Below, one piece after another: positions 8,286 through 15,521 of a DNA stretch of 64,000 bases. The notes under the pieces were generated by a model. That model did not search any database. It was not told the DNA's origin and saw only the letters and a program-made list of their open reading frames with translations. Position 1 is the first letter of the stretch; each line of letters starts with the position of its first letter. The DNA lies in NCBI RefSeq assembly GCF_018613935.1, contig NZ_JAGGPF010000001.1:552933-616932 (forward strand). Reading direction: 5' to 3'. Source of the DNA: Agromyces sp. ISL-38 (GTDB taxonomy: Bacteria > Actinomycetota > Actinomycetes > Actinomycetales > Microbacteriaceae). The translations under genes were made by a program, and so were the position numbers.

Positions 8286-9476
8286 ATGAAACTGGCGATT
8301 CTCTCGCGCGCCCCGCAGGCGTACTCCACGCAGCGACTCCGAGCGGCCGCGCTGCAGCGCGGTCACCAGGTGAGGGTGCTCGACACGCTCCGTTTCGCGA
8401 TCGATCTGTCGGGGCCCGAGCCCGACCTGCAGTACCGCGGGCGGCCGCTGTCCGACTACGACGCGGTGCTACCGAGGATCGGCAACTCGGTCACCTACTT
8501 CGGCACCGCCGTGGTGCGGCAGTTCGAGCAGATGGACGTCTTCACGCCGAACACGGCGAACGGCATCACGAACTCGCGTGACAAGCTGCGCGCCAACCAG
8601 ATCCTCTCCCGGCACAACATCGGCATGCCGGCGACGGCCTTCGTGCGGAACCGCGCCGACGTGCGACCCGCGATCGAGCGGGTGGGCGGTGCGCCGGTCG
8701 TCATCAAGCTGCTCGAGGGAACGCAGGGCATCGGCGTCATCCTCGCGCCCGAGGTCAAGGTCGCCGAGGCGATCATCGAGACGCTGCACTCGACGAAGCA
8801 GAACGTGCTGATCCAGCGGTTCATCAAGGAGAGCCGCGGCCGCGACATCCGTGCCCTGGTCGTCGGCGATCGTGTCGTCGCGGCGATGCGACGCAGCGCG
8901 AGCGGCGACGAGTTCCGGTCGAACGTGCATCGTGGTGGCACGGTGGAGTCCGTCGAGCTGACACCCGAGTTCGAGCAGGCGGCGGTTCGCTCGGCGCAGA
9001 TCATGGGTCTGCGTGTCGCCGGCGTCGACATGCTCGAGGGCGACGACGGCCCGCTCGTGATGGAGGTGAACTCCTCGCCCGGACTCGAGGGCATCGAGAC
9101 GGCGACGAAGCTCGACGTCGCCGGCGCGATCGTCGACCACATCGCGAACCAGGTCGCGTTCCCCGAGATCGACGTGCGACAGCGCCTCACCGTCTCGACG
9201 GGCTACGGCGTCGCCGAGCTCGTCGTGCACGGCGGTGCCGACCTGGTCGGCACCACACTCGGCGACTCGGGACTCTCGGAGCGCGACATCACCGTGCTCA
9301 CGCTGCACCGCGGCACGACCGTCATCCCGAATCCGCGGCGCAGCGTCGAGCTGCAGGCTGAAGACCGGCTGCTCTGCTTCGGCAAGCTCGAGGAGATGCG
9401 TTCGATGATCCCCGAGCGGCGACGTCGGCGCGCGAAGGTGCGGAAGCTGCCCAAGCAGCCGATTCCCGAGGACTGA
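8286..9476 (+). CDS. rimK: RimK-type ATP-grasp ligase with C-terminal TrkA-C-like domain
   Basis: 396 residues from the ATG at 8286 (MKLAILSRAP). The N-terminal RimK preATP-grasp region has the YDAVLPRIGNSVTYFG signature; the ATP-grasp domain (about 95-285) has TANGITNSRDK, VVIKLLEGTQGIGV, and MEVNSSPGLEGIE near residue 259 for Mg-ATP binding. RimK adds glutamate residues to the C-terminus of ribosomal protein S6 or makes related amide bonds. Residues about 315-385 (DLVGTTLGDSGL, VIPNPRRSVELQAEDRLLCFG) resemble a TrkA-C/RCK-C ligand-binding domain, an added module that could regulate the ligase. It is divergent from the RimB-like gene. Confidence 0.9.
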   Translation: MKLAILSRAPQAYSTQRLRAAALQRGHQVRVLDTLRFAIDLSGPEPDLQYRGRPLSDYDAVLPRIGNSVTYFGTAVVRQFEQMDVFTPNTANGITNSRDKLRANQILSRHNIGMPATAFVRNRADVRPAIERVGGAPVVIKLLEGTQGIGVILAPEVKVAEAIIETLHSTKQNVLIQRFIKESRGRDIRALVVGDRVVAAMRRSASGDEFRSNVHRGGTVESVELTPEFEQAAVRSAQIMGLRVAGVDMLEGDDGPLVMEVNSSPGLEGIETATKLDVAGAIVDHIANQVAFPEIDVRQRLTVSTGYGVAELVVHGGADLVGTTLGDSGLSERDITVLTLHRGTTVIPNPRRSVELQAEDRLLCFGKLEEMRSMIPERRRRRAKVRKLPKQPIPED

Positions 9477-9489
9477 CACCGGGTCGCGA

Positions 9490-9858
9490 TCAGCCTCGGC
9501 CGGCGGCGAGTCCGAGGGCGGCGCGCACGAGCTCGAGCGCTTCGGGCGCGTCGAAGCCGAGCTGCGTGATGCGATCGGCGTAGGCGGATGCCGCGAGCTG
9601 CGCCTGCTGCCGGGTCGGATCGCCGGTCGCCGACACGAACGAGCCGTTCCGGCCCCGCGTCTCGATGACGCCGTCGTGTTCGAGCTCGCGGTAGGCGCGG
9701 GCGACGGTGTTCACGGCGAGGCCGAGCTCTTCGGCGAGCCGGCGCACCGTGGGCATCCGGCTGCCCGGCACCAGGTCTCCGCTGCGCACGGCCTCGATCA
9801 CCTGCACGCGAATCTGCTCGTAGGGTGCCACGGCACTGTTCGGATCGACCTCGAACAT
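9490..9858 (-). CDS. GntR-family (YtrA-type) regulator
   Basis: 122 residues from the ATG at 9858 (MFEVDPNSAVAPYEQI). Residues about 10-75 form a GntR winged helix: YEQIRVQVIEAVRSGDL, MPTVRRLAEELGLAVNTVARAY, then DGVIETRGRNGSFV. The short C-terminal helical part (about 50 residues) is too small for an FCD or UTRA domain and fits the YtrA subfamily, which often controls ABC exporters. No transporter adjoins it; the genes upstream on the same strand are a MORN protein (20 bp away) and an Lrp regulator. It converges with rimK. Confidence 0.85.
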   Translation of the reverse strand: MFEVDPNSAVAPYEQIRVQVIEAVRSGDLVPGSRMPTVRRLAEELGLAVNTVARAYRELEHDGVIETRGRNGSFVSATGDPTRQQAQLAASAYADRITQLGFDAPEALELVRAALGLAAGRG

Positions 9859-9877
9859 CGGCACTCCAGCACCACCG

Positions 9878-10318
9878 CTAGCGCGGCTGATGCGACCGCT
9901 CCTGCTTGAGGCTGCCGTCGGGGTGGTAGCTGCGCCACAGCCCGATCTTGCGGCCCTGGTCGTACTCGCCTTCGTCGAGCAGCTCGCCGCTCGCATGCCA
10001 GCGCTTCCACGCACCATGCTGCTCGTTGCGGATGAATGCGCCCTCCTGCAGCGGGCCGCCGTCTTCGCGCCACCAGCGCCAATAGCCGTCGAGGGTGTCG
10101 TCGAGGCGATTGCCGGCGGCCTTCAGCTGGCCGTTCCGATACCAGTACCGCCACGGGCCCTGTTGCACGCCATGCTCGTACGTGCCCTCGGCCGAGACCC
10201 GGCCGTTGGCGAAGTGCTCCTGCCAGTGGCCGTGCTTGCGACCCTCTTCGTCGAGGGCATTCGGCGCCGACTCGCTCGGCGCCGACTCGTTCGGCGTGCT
10301 GCTCGCGGCATCCGTCAT
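9878..10318 (-). CDS. MORN/YwqK-type repeat protein
   Basis: 146 residues, no signal peptide. About five tandem units of the MORN/YwqK kind are visible, each of the form G-x-W-x-x-Y/W-x-x-N/D-G: GHWQEHFANG, GPWRYWYRNG, GYWRWWREDG, GAWKRWHASG, GLWRSYHPDG. Some YwqK proteins have been described as antitoxin-like, but no toxin partner is seen. It starts 2 bp after the Lrp gene and ends 20 bp before the GntR gene, so the three are probably co-transcribed. The acidic low-complexity N-terminus repeats ESAP. Function unknown. Confidence 0.7.
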   Translation of the reverse strand: MTDAASSTPNESAPSESAPNALDEEGRKHGHWQEHFANGRVSAEGTYEHGVQQGPWRYWYRNGQLKAAGNRLDDTLDGYWRWWREDGGPLQEGAFIRNEQHGAWKRWHASGELLDEGEYDQGRKIGLWRSYHPDGSLKQERSHQPR

Positions 10319-10320
10319 CG

Positions 10321-10758
10321 TCAGTCCCGGTTGCGATTCACGAGTCTCGAGAGCACGATCGCGCTGCGGGTGTGGTCGACGTTGGGGGCGATTCGCACGC
10401 GCTCGAGCGCGTCTTCGAGTGAGGTGATGTCGCGGGCGCGCATGTGCACGATCGCATCTGCGCTGCCCGTGACCGTGCCAGCGTAGACGACTTCGGGCAC
10501 GCCCTGGAGGATGCGCTGCAGTTCATCGGGCGCGACGGTGCCACGGCAGAAGAGCTCGACGTAGGCCTCGGTGCTCATGCCGTCGACGGCGGGGTCGACC
10601 TGGATCGTGAACGACCGGATGACTCCGTCGGCGACGAGCCGGTCGACACGGCGCTTCACGGCCGATGCCGAGAGGCCCACGGATGACCCGATGTCGCCGT
10701 AGCCAGCCCGGGAGTTCTGCCGCAACAGGTCGAGGATGGCGCGATCGAGGTTGTCCAT
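10321..10758 (-). CDS. Lrp/AsnC-family regulator
   Basis: 145 residues. The N-terminal AsnC winged helix (MDNLDRAILDLLRQNSRAGY, DIGSSVGLSASAVKRRVDRL) is followed by the RAM/AsnC effector domain (about 65-140; GSADAIVHMRARDI). This family senses amino acids and controls their metabolism. In related actinobacteria such a gene often accompanies ddaH-rocD, which is 3.9 kb to the right here, so it is a candidate regulator of amino-acid catabolism; that link is inference. It heads the probable Lrp-MORN-GntR transcript. Confidence 0.88.
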   Translation of the reverse strand: MDNLDRAILDLLRQNSRAGYGDIGSSVGLSASAVKRRVDRLVADGVIRSFTIQVDPAVDGMSTEAYVELFCRGTVAPDELQRILQGVPEVVYAGTVTGSADAIVHMRARDITSLEDALERVRIAPNVDHTRSAIVLSRLVNRNRD

Positions 10759-10857
10759 CCTCGAAGTCTATGCGGATTCGTTGCGTTGGGACAGCCTAGA
10801 ACGCGGGTTTCCTGCGCGGGCCGTTCAGGGCAGACGAGCACGACGGCGCGCCGCCGC

Positions 10858-11985
10858 TCACACCGTGCGGCGGAACGGATCGAAGTCGGCTGGCATCATG
10901 CCGACCAGGTCGACCGTGCTTTCGACGGACACGAACCCGCCGTGCTCCACCGACTCCTCGATGGCGAGCAGGGTGTCGAGCACGTGGTAGCCGATCTCGC
11001 CGCTCGCGAGGTGTGTGCGGCCGTCGCGCACCGCGCGGGCGAGATCGAGCGCGCCGAGGCCGCGACCGACCATGACGCCCTCCTGCTCGATGTCGATCCA
11101 CTCCTGCACCGGGCCGTCGTCGAGCGAGGCGAGCGGGCGCACGATGGCGATGCGGCCGCCGAAGGTGTTCGGGTCGGGGATGAGGATCGTTCCCTCCGTG
11201 CCCGAGATCTCGACGACGCCGTGTCGCAGGAGCGGGGAGTCGGTGCTGTAGAGGCTCTGGGCCTGACCGCCCTGTTCGAATCGGGTCAGCACCTGCACGG
11301 TCGACGGCACCTCGACCGGGAAGGACTCCCCGGCGAGCGGGCCGACCTGCACCGAGCGGATGTCGGTGCCGCGCTGCCCGAGCGCGGCGACCTCGGCGAC
11401 GGGGCCGAAGACGTGAACGAGCGCCGACACGTAGTAGGGGCCCATGTCGAGGAGGGGTCCGCCGCCGCGCGCGTAGAGAAAGCCGGGGTTCGGGTGGAAC
11501 AGCTCGGGGCCCTGCCACTGGAACGTCGTCTGGGCGAACAGCGGGCGGCCGATGTCGCCGCGGGCGATGGCGCGCCTCGCCGACTGCAGCCCGGGGCCGA
11601 GCACGGTGTCGGGCGCGACGCCGATGCGCACGCCCGCCGCTGCGGCCTGGTCGAGTAGCGCCGCGGCGCTCGCCCGGTCGATGCCGATGGGCTTCTCGCT
11701 CCACACGTGCTTGCCCGCCGACACGGCGGCCGATGAGACCTCGGCGTGCACGGCGGGGATCGTGAGGTTCACGACGAGCTCGACGTCGGGGTGCGAGAGC
11801 ACGGCGACGGCATCGCCTGACGCGCGGACTCCGTGCTTCTCGGCCTGCGTGCGTGCGCGGTCGAGGTCGAGATCGCCGACGACGTGCACCTCGAGGTCGG
11901 GGAAGCTCGTGAGGTGCTCGAGATAGGTGTCGCTGATGTTGCCGGCGCCGATGACGCCGACACCGACGGCGTTGCCCGCGCCCAT
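10858..11985 (-). CDS. Gfo/Idh/MocA-family oxidoreductase
   Basis: 375 residues. An N-terminal Rossmann domain (VGVIGAGNISDTYLEHL, VVGDLDLDRA) is followed by the family hallmark SEKPIGID near residue 96 and the Gfo/Idh/MocA C-terminal domain with GGGPLLDMGPYYVSALVHVFG. Members use NAD(P) to oxidise or isomerise sugars and inositols. Its start shares one base with the stop of the upstream isomerase gene (TGATG), so the two are translationally coupled and probably act in one sugar or polyol pathway controlled by the facing TetR. Confidence 0.9.
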   Translation of the reverse strand: MGAGNAVGVGVIGAGNISDTYLEHLTSFPDLEVHVVGDLDLDRARTQAEKHGVRASGDAVAVLSHPDVELVVNLTIPAVHAEVSSAAVSAGKHVWSEKPIGIDRASAAALLDQAAAAGVRIGVAPDTVLGPGLQSARRAIARGDIGRPLFAQTTFQWQGPELFHPNPGFLYARGGGPLLDMGPYYVSALVHVFGPVAEVAALGQRGTDIRSVQVGPLAGESFPVEVPSTVQVLTRFEQGGQAQSLYSTDSPLLRHGVVEISGTEGTILIPDPNTFGGRIAIVRPLASLDDGPVQEWIDIEQEGVMVGRGLGALDLARAVRDGRTHLASGEIGYHVLDTLLAIEESVEHGGFVSVESTVDLVGMMPADFDPFRRTV

Positions 11986-12806
11986 CAGCGGGCACTCCGT
12001 GCCGCGAGGAATTCGCGGCTCTGCGCGAGTCCGTCGTACAGGTCGCCGCCGAATGCGTCGTACTCGACGACCGCGAACTCGAGGGCGGATGCCGCGTCGA
12101 GGGCGGCTGCAAGCGGCACCGCGCCCTGGCCGGCCGGCACCTGGTCGGCTGGCGGGTAGGCCGCGACGAGCTCGGGGTCGAGGCTGCCGTCCTTGACGTG
12201 CACGGCGCGAACGCGGTCGCCGAGGCGGCCGATGAGCGCCACGACGTCGACGCCGGCGCGGGCCGCCCAGTAGAGGTCGACCTCGAGCGCGACCTCGGGG
12301 TCGAGCGCGTCGGCGAGGATCTCGAGGCCGCGCCGGCCGTCGATGTCGCGGTCGAGCTCGTGCGCGTGGTTGTGATAGCCGACGCGCAAGCCGTGCGTGG
12401 CCGCCGTGGCGGCGGCCGCGTTCAGGCGCTCGGCGGTCTCCTCGATCTGCTCACGGGTCGACCAGCGCTCGGGGTCGGTGTAGGGGTCGATCACGATCGA
12501 CATGCCGAGTTCGCGCGCTGCAGCGAAGACCTCCTCGTGGCCGGGCGTCGCGTTCGAGGTGCCGCTCCCGTCGGGCGCGATGAACGACGGGGAGGCGAGG
12601 AACGCGTGGCCCGTCGGCGCCGTGAGCCCGTGCCGGCCGAGTGCGGCAGCGAGCTCGCCCGCGCGGCGCACGAAGTCGTAGGGCTCCACCGTCGTGTAGC
12701 CGATGTCGGCGAGGCGGCCGAGCGCCTCGTCGGGGTCGCGATCCAGGTGCTCGCGAATGGTGAACAGCTGGATGGAGGTCGTTGGTGAGTTCGTCGATGA
12801 GGTCAC
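11985..12806 (-). CDS. sugar phosphate isomerase/epimerase, xylose-isomerase-like TIM barrel
   Basis: 273 residues. A TIM-barrel AP-endonuclease-2 type domain: IQLFTIREHLDRDPDEALGRL near the start, GYHNHAHEL (metal ligand) near residue 140, EVDLYWAARAG, and VHVKDGS. Such proteins isomerise or epimerise keto-sugars and inosose. It is the first gene of the two-gene operon with the oxidoreductase at 10858. A strong palindrome in the 65-bp gap to the divergent TetR gene is a likely operator. Confidence 0.88.
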   Translation of the reverse strand: MTSSTNSPTTSIQLFTIREHLDRDPDEALGRLADIGYTTVEPYDFVRRAGELAAALGRHGLTAPTGHAFLASPSFIAPDGSGTSNATPGHEEVFAAARELGMSIVIDPYTDPERWSTREQIEETAERLNAAAATAATHGLRVGYHNHAHELDRDIDGRRGLEILADALDPEVALEVDLYWAARAGVDVVALIGRLGDRVRAVHVKDGSLDPELVAAYPPADQVPAGQGAVPLAAALDAASALEFAVVEYDAFGGDLYDGLAQSREFLAARSAR

Positions 12807-12825
12807 CCGAACGACCCTAGCACCG

Positions 12826-12847
12826 AAAACCTCCGCGTGGAGGTTTT
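12826..12847. promoter_or_regulatory. candidate TetR operator, inverted repeat
   Basis: Arms AAAACCTCC and GGAGGTTTT around GCGT form an uninterrupted 9-bp dyad in the middle of the 65-bp gap between the divergent isomerase and TetR genes. A weaker version, AAACC...GGTTT, also precedes the two other TetR genes of the same type in this window. Confidence 0.7.
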
Positions 12848-12871
12848 TGTTTCACGGCATACGATGGCGGC

Positions 12872-13483
12872 ATGGAGTCGCCCAGCGCCGACCCCGACGA
12901 TCGCCGCCGGGGGTCATACGCGAAGGGCGTCGAACGACGGCAGGAGATCCTCGACCGCGCCATCGAGGTCTTCGCCGAGCGCGGCGCCGAGGGCACGTCG
13001 CTGCGCGCGATCGGCGAGGCGATCGGGGTCTCGCACGCAGCGCTGCGCCACTACTTCGACTCTCGCGAACAGCTCCTCGTCGCCGTGTACCGCGCCGCCG
13101 AGGAGCGCTCGCACACCCACGACCGGAACCCCGAGGGAACGACCGCGGTCGGCTCGATGACGAACGCCGCGCGCCGCAACCATGCCGTTCCGGGTCTCGT
13201 GCAGCTCTACACGACCCTCGTCGCCTCGGCGCTCGAGCGCGGGCACGACGATGCGCGCGAGTTCGCGACGTCGCGCTTCGCCGCCGTCCGCGCCCGGCTC
13301 GTCGCGCAGGTCGAGGAGGAGCAGGCTGCCGGCCGGATGCGGGCCGACGTCGACGCGGCATCCGTCGCCTCGCTCGTGATCGCGGCATCCGACGGCCTGC
13401 AGGTGCAGTGGCTGCTCGACCCCGGCGTCGATCCCGCCCCCTCGCTCGAACTGCTCGAACGACTCCTCGGCGTCGAGCGCTAG
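12872..13483 (+). CDS. TetR-family regulator of the adjacent sugar operon
   Basis: 203 residues. The N-terminal TetR helix-turn-helix begins RGSYAKGVERRQEILDRAI and contains GTSLRAIGEAIGVSHAALRHYF. The C-terminal ligand domain carries VPGLVQLYTTL and ASDGLQVQWLLDP, a pattern shared with the TetR proteins at 21972 and 51155, each beside glycoside genes. It probably represses the divergent isomerase/oxidoreductase operon through the palindrome at 12826-12847. Confidence 0.88.
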   Translation: MESPSADPDDRRRGSYAKGVERRQEILDRAIEVFAERGAEGTSLRAIGEAIGVSHAALRHYFDSREQLLVAVYRAAEERSHTHDRNPEGTTAVGSMTNAARRNHAVPGLVQLYTTLVASALERGHDDAREFATSRFAAVRARLVAQVEEEQAAGRMRADVDAASVASLVIAASDGLQVQWLLDPGVDPAPSLELLERLLGVER

Positions 13484-13538
13484 GAAAATCCGCACCACCC
13501 GCCGCCGCCGCGGCATCCGATCGCCATAGGCTGGACGA

Positions 13539-14339
13539 ATGCGTCTCGATTCCCCCGTGCGTCTCGGTATCCAGGTTCAGCCGCAGCACGCCCAGTACAC
13601 CGCCATCCGCGACACCGTGCTCCGCCTCGAAGAGCTCGGCGCCGACATCGTCTTCAACTGGGACCACTTCTTCCCGCTCTCGGGCGATCGCGATGGCCTG
13701 CACTTCGAGGCGTGGACGATGCTCGGCGCGTGGGCCGAACAGACCGAGCGCGTCGAGTTCGGCACCCTCGTGAACTGCAACTCCTATCGGGGCGCCGACC
13801 TGCAGGCCGACATGGCCCGCACGATCGACCACATCAGCGAGAAGGGCACCGGCGTCGGCCGCTTCATCTTCGGCACCGGGTCGGGCTGGTTCCACCGCGA
13901 CTACGACGAGTACGGCTACGAGTTCGGCACGCCCGGAACACGGCTCACCGCGCTCGCCCACGCGCTGCCCCGCATCGAGGCGCGCTGGGCGAAGCTGAAC
14001 CCGCCGCCGACGCGCCGCATCCCGATCATGATCGGCGGCAAGGGCGAGCAGAAGACGCTTCGCATCGTCGCGCATCACGCCGACATCTGGCACTCCTTCG
14101 TGCGACCCGACGAGATCGCGCACAAGCTCGACGTGATCGCCCGCTGGGGCGAGAAGGACGGCCGGGATGTCTCGGGCATCACGGTGTCGAACGAGCTCGG
14201 CCGCGGCTACGACATCGAGCACGCCGACGCGCTCTACGACGCAGGCGTGCGACTGTTCACGCTCGGCATCACCGGTCCCGACTACGACCTCGATCGCGTG
14301 CAGCACTGGCTCCGCTGGCGCGACGCCAAGAACGGCTGA
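13539..14339 (+). CDS. LLM-class F420-dependent oxidoreductase
   Basis: 266 residues. Luciferase-like TIM barrel: LGIQVQPQHAQYTAIRDTV, EELGADIVFNWDHFFP, VEFGTLVNCNSYR, GRFIFGTGSGWFHRDYDEYG, and PIMIGGKGEQKTLRIVAHHADIWHS. These fit the actinobacterial F420H2-dependent LLM reductases, which transfer hydride to varied substrates; the substrate is not predictable. It starts 56 bp after the TetR gene on the same strand and may be read with it. Confidence 0.85.
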   Translation: MRLDSPVRLGIQVQPQHAQYTAIRDTVLRLEELGADIVFNWDHFFPLSGDRDGLHFEAWTMLGAWAEQTERVEFGTLVNCNSYRGADLQADMARTIDHISEKGTGVGRFIFGTGSGWFHRDYDEYGYEFGTPGTRLTALAHALPRIEARWAKLNPPPTRRIPIMIGGKGEQKTLRIVAHHADIWHSFVRPDEIAHKLDVIARWGEKDGRDVSGITVSNELGRGYDIEHADALYDAGVRLFTLGITGPDYDLDRVQHWLRWRDAKNG

Positions 14340-14660
14340 GTCCGGCTGCTCGATGCCGCACCCGCCGCTGCGCGGTAAACCGGTGCCCGAACGCGCAGGT
14401 CGCGGCATCCGACCGCCGATTCGCGCAGGGATGCCGCGAATCACGGCCGAACGAGCACGAAAGCTGCGCAGCAATCCGGGAACCACAGCCCGATTGCGTT
14501 CACACTGGAAGTGGCGTCTCGACGGCGGCGAACCCGAACGTCGTCGTCGAGGCTCGCGAGAGTGACCTGGTCCGCCATCTTTGCCCACACCGCGGACCGA
14601 GGCGACCCATTCACCGGAAACGGTGCGTCGCGACCTCCGCAAGTGCTCTCGAGGAGTGAG
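14340..14660. other. 321-bp intergenic region upstream of ddaH
   Basis: No supportable gene. It contains several GGCATCC/GGATGCC contexts and ends with GAGGAGTGAG, the ribosome-binding site of ddaH. The promoter and any Lrp-type operator of the ddaH-rocD operon should lie here, but I cannot point to a convincing dyad. Confidence 0.5.
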
Positions 14661-15521
14661 ATGTCGACCGTGATCCAGACCGAAGACCAGCCGGAGATCC
14701 GGCCCGAACGCCGACCCACCGGCCGCAGCGTCCTGATGTGCCGTCCTGAGCACTTCACGGTCGTGTACCGCATCAACCCGTGGATGAACCCGGCCGAGCC
14801 CACCGACACGAGCCTCGCCCTCACGCAGTGGCAGACGCTCTACGAGACGTACGTCGGCCTCGGCTTCGACGTGCAGCTCGTCGACCCCATCGAGGGCCTG
14901 CCCGACATGGTTTACGCGGCGAACGGCGGGTTCGTCATCGACGGCATCGCCTACGGCGCCAAGTTCACGCACCCCGAGCGTGCGCCCGAGGGTCCCGCGT
15001 ACATGGACTGGTTCCGCGAGGCGGGCTTCGACGTGCGCGTTCCCGAGGAGATCAACGAGGGCGAGGGCGACTTCCTGCTCGTCGGCGACACGATCCTCGC
15101 CGGCACCGGCTTCCGCAGCCACTCGCTCTCGCATGTGGAGCTCGGCCGCATCTCCGGTCGCGAGATCGTGACCCTCCGACTCGTGGATCCGAGCTTCTAC
15201 CACCTCGACACCGCCATCGCGGTGCTCGACCCGACGCCCGGCCAGGAGCACATCGCCTACCTGCCGAGCGCGTTCGACGAGGCATCCGTCGCCGTACTGC
15301 GTGAGCGGTACCCCGACGCGATCATCGTCAACGAGACGGATGCCGCGGTGCTCGGCCTCAACTCGTTCAGCGACGGCCACAACGTGGTCATCGCCTCGCG
15401 GGCCGCCGACTTCGAGCGGCAGTTGCGCGAGCACGGCTACAACCCGATCGGCGTCGACCTCTCCGAGCTGCTGCGCGGCGGCGGCGGCGTGAAGTGCTGC
15501 ACGCTGGAGTTGCGCCGATGA
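14661..15521 (+). CDS. ddaH: dimethylargininase-like guanidino-group hydrolase
   Basis: 286 residues from the ATG at 14661, preceded by GAGGAG. The in-frame extension upstream has no ribosome-binding site. The beta/alpha-propeller amidinotransferase-like fold is recognisable: VLMCRPEHFTVVYRINPWM, LPDMVYAANGGFVIDG, ERAPEGPAYMDWFREAGFDV, NEGEGDFLLVGDTILAGTGFR. His181 (SFYHLDTA) and Cys279 or Cys280 (GVKCCTLELRR) are the expected catalytic pair. DDAH cleaves methylarginine to citrulline. Because rocD overlaps the stop codon by 4 bp, an ornithine-yielding activity (arginine dihydrolase-like) is also plausible. Confidence 0.85.
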   Translation: MSTVIQTEDQPEIRPERRPTGRSVLMCRPEHFTVVYRINPWMNPAEPTDTSLALTQWQTLYETYVGLGFDVQLVDPIEGLPDMVYAANGGFVIDGIAYGAKFTHPERAPEGPAYMDWFREAGFDVRVPEEINEGEGDFLLVGDTILAGTGFRSHSLSHVELGRISGREIVTLRLVDPSFYHLDTAIAVLDPTPGQEHIAYLPSAFDEASVAVLRERYPDAIIVNETDAAVLGLNSFSDGHNVVIASRAADFERQLREHGYNPIGVDLSELLRGGGGVKCCTLELRR

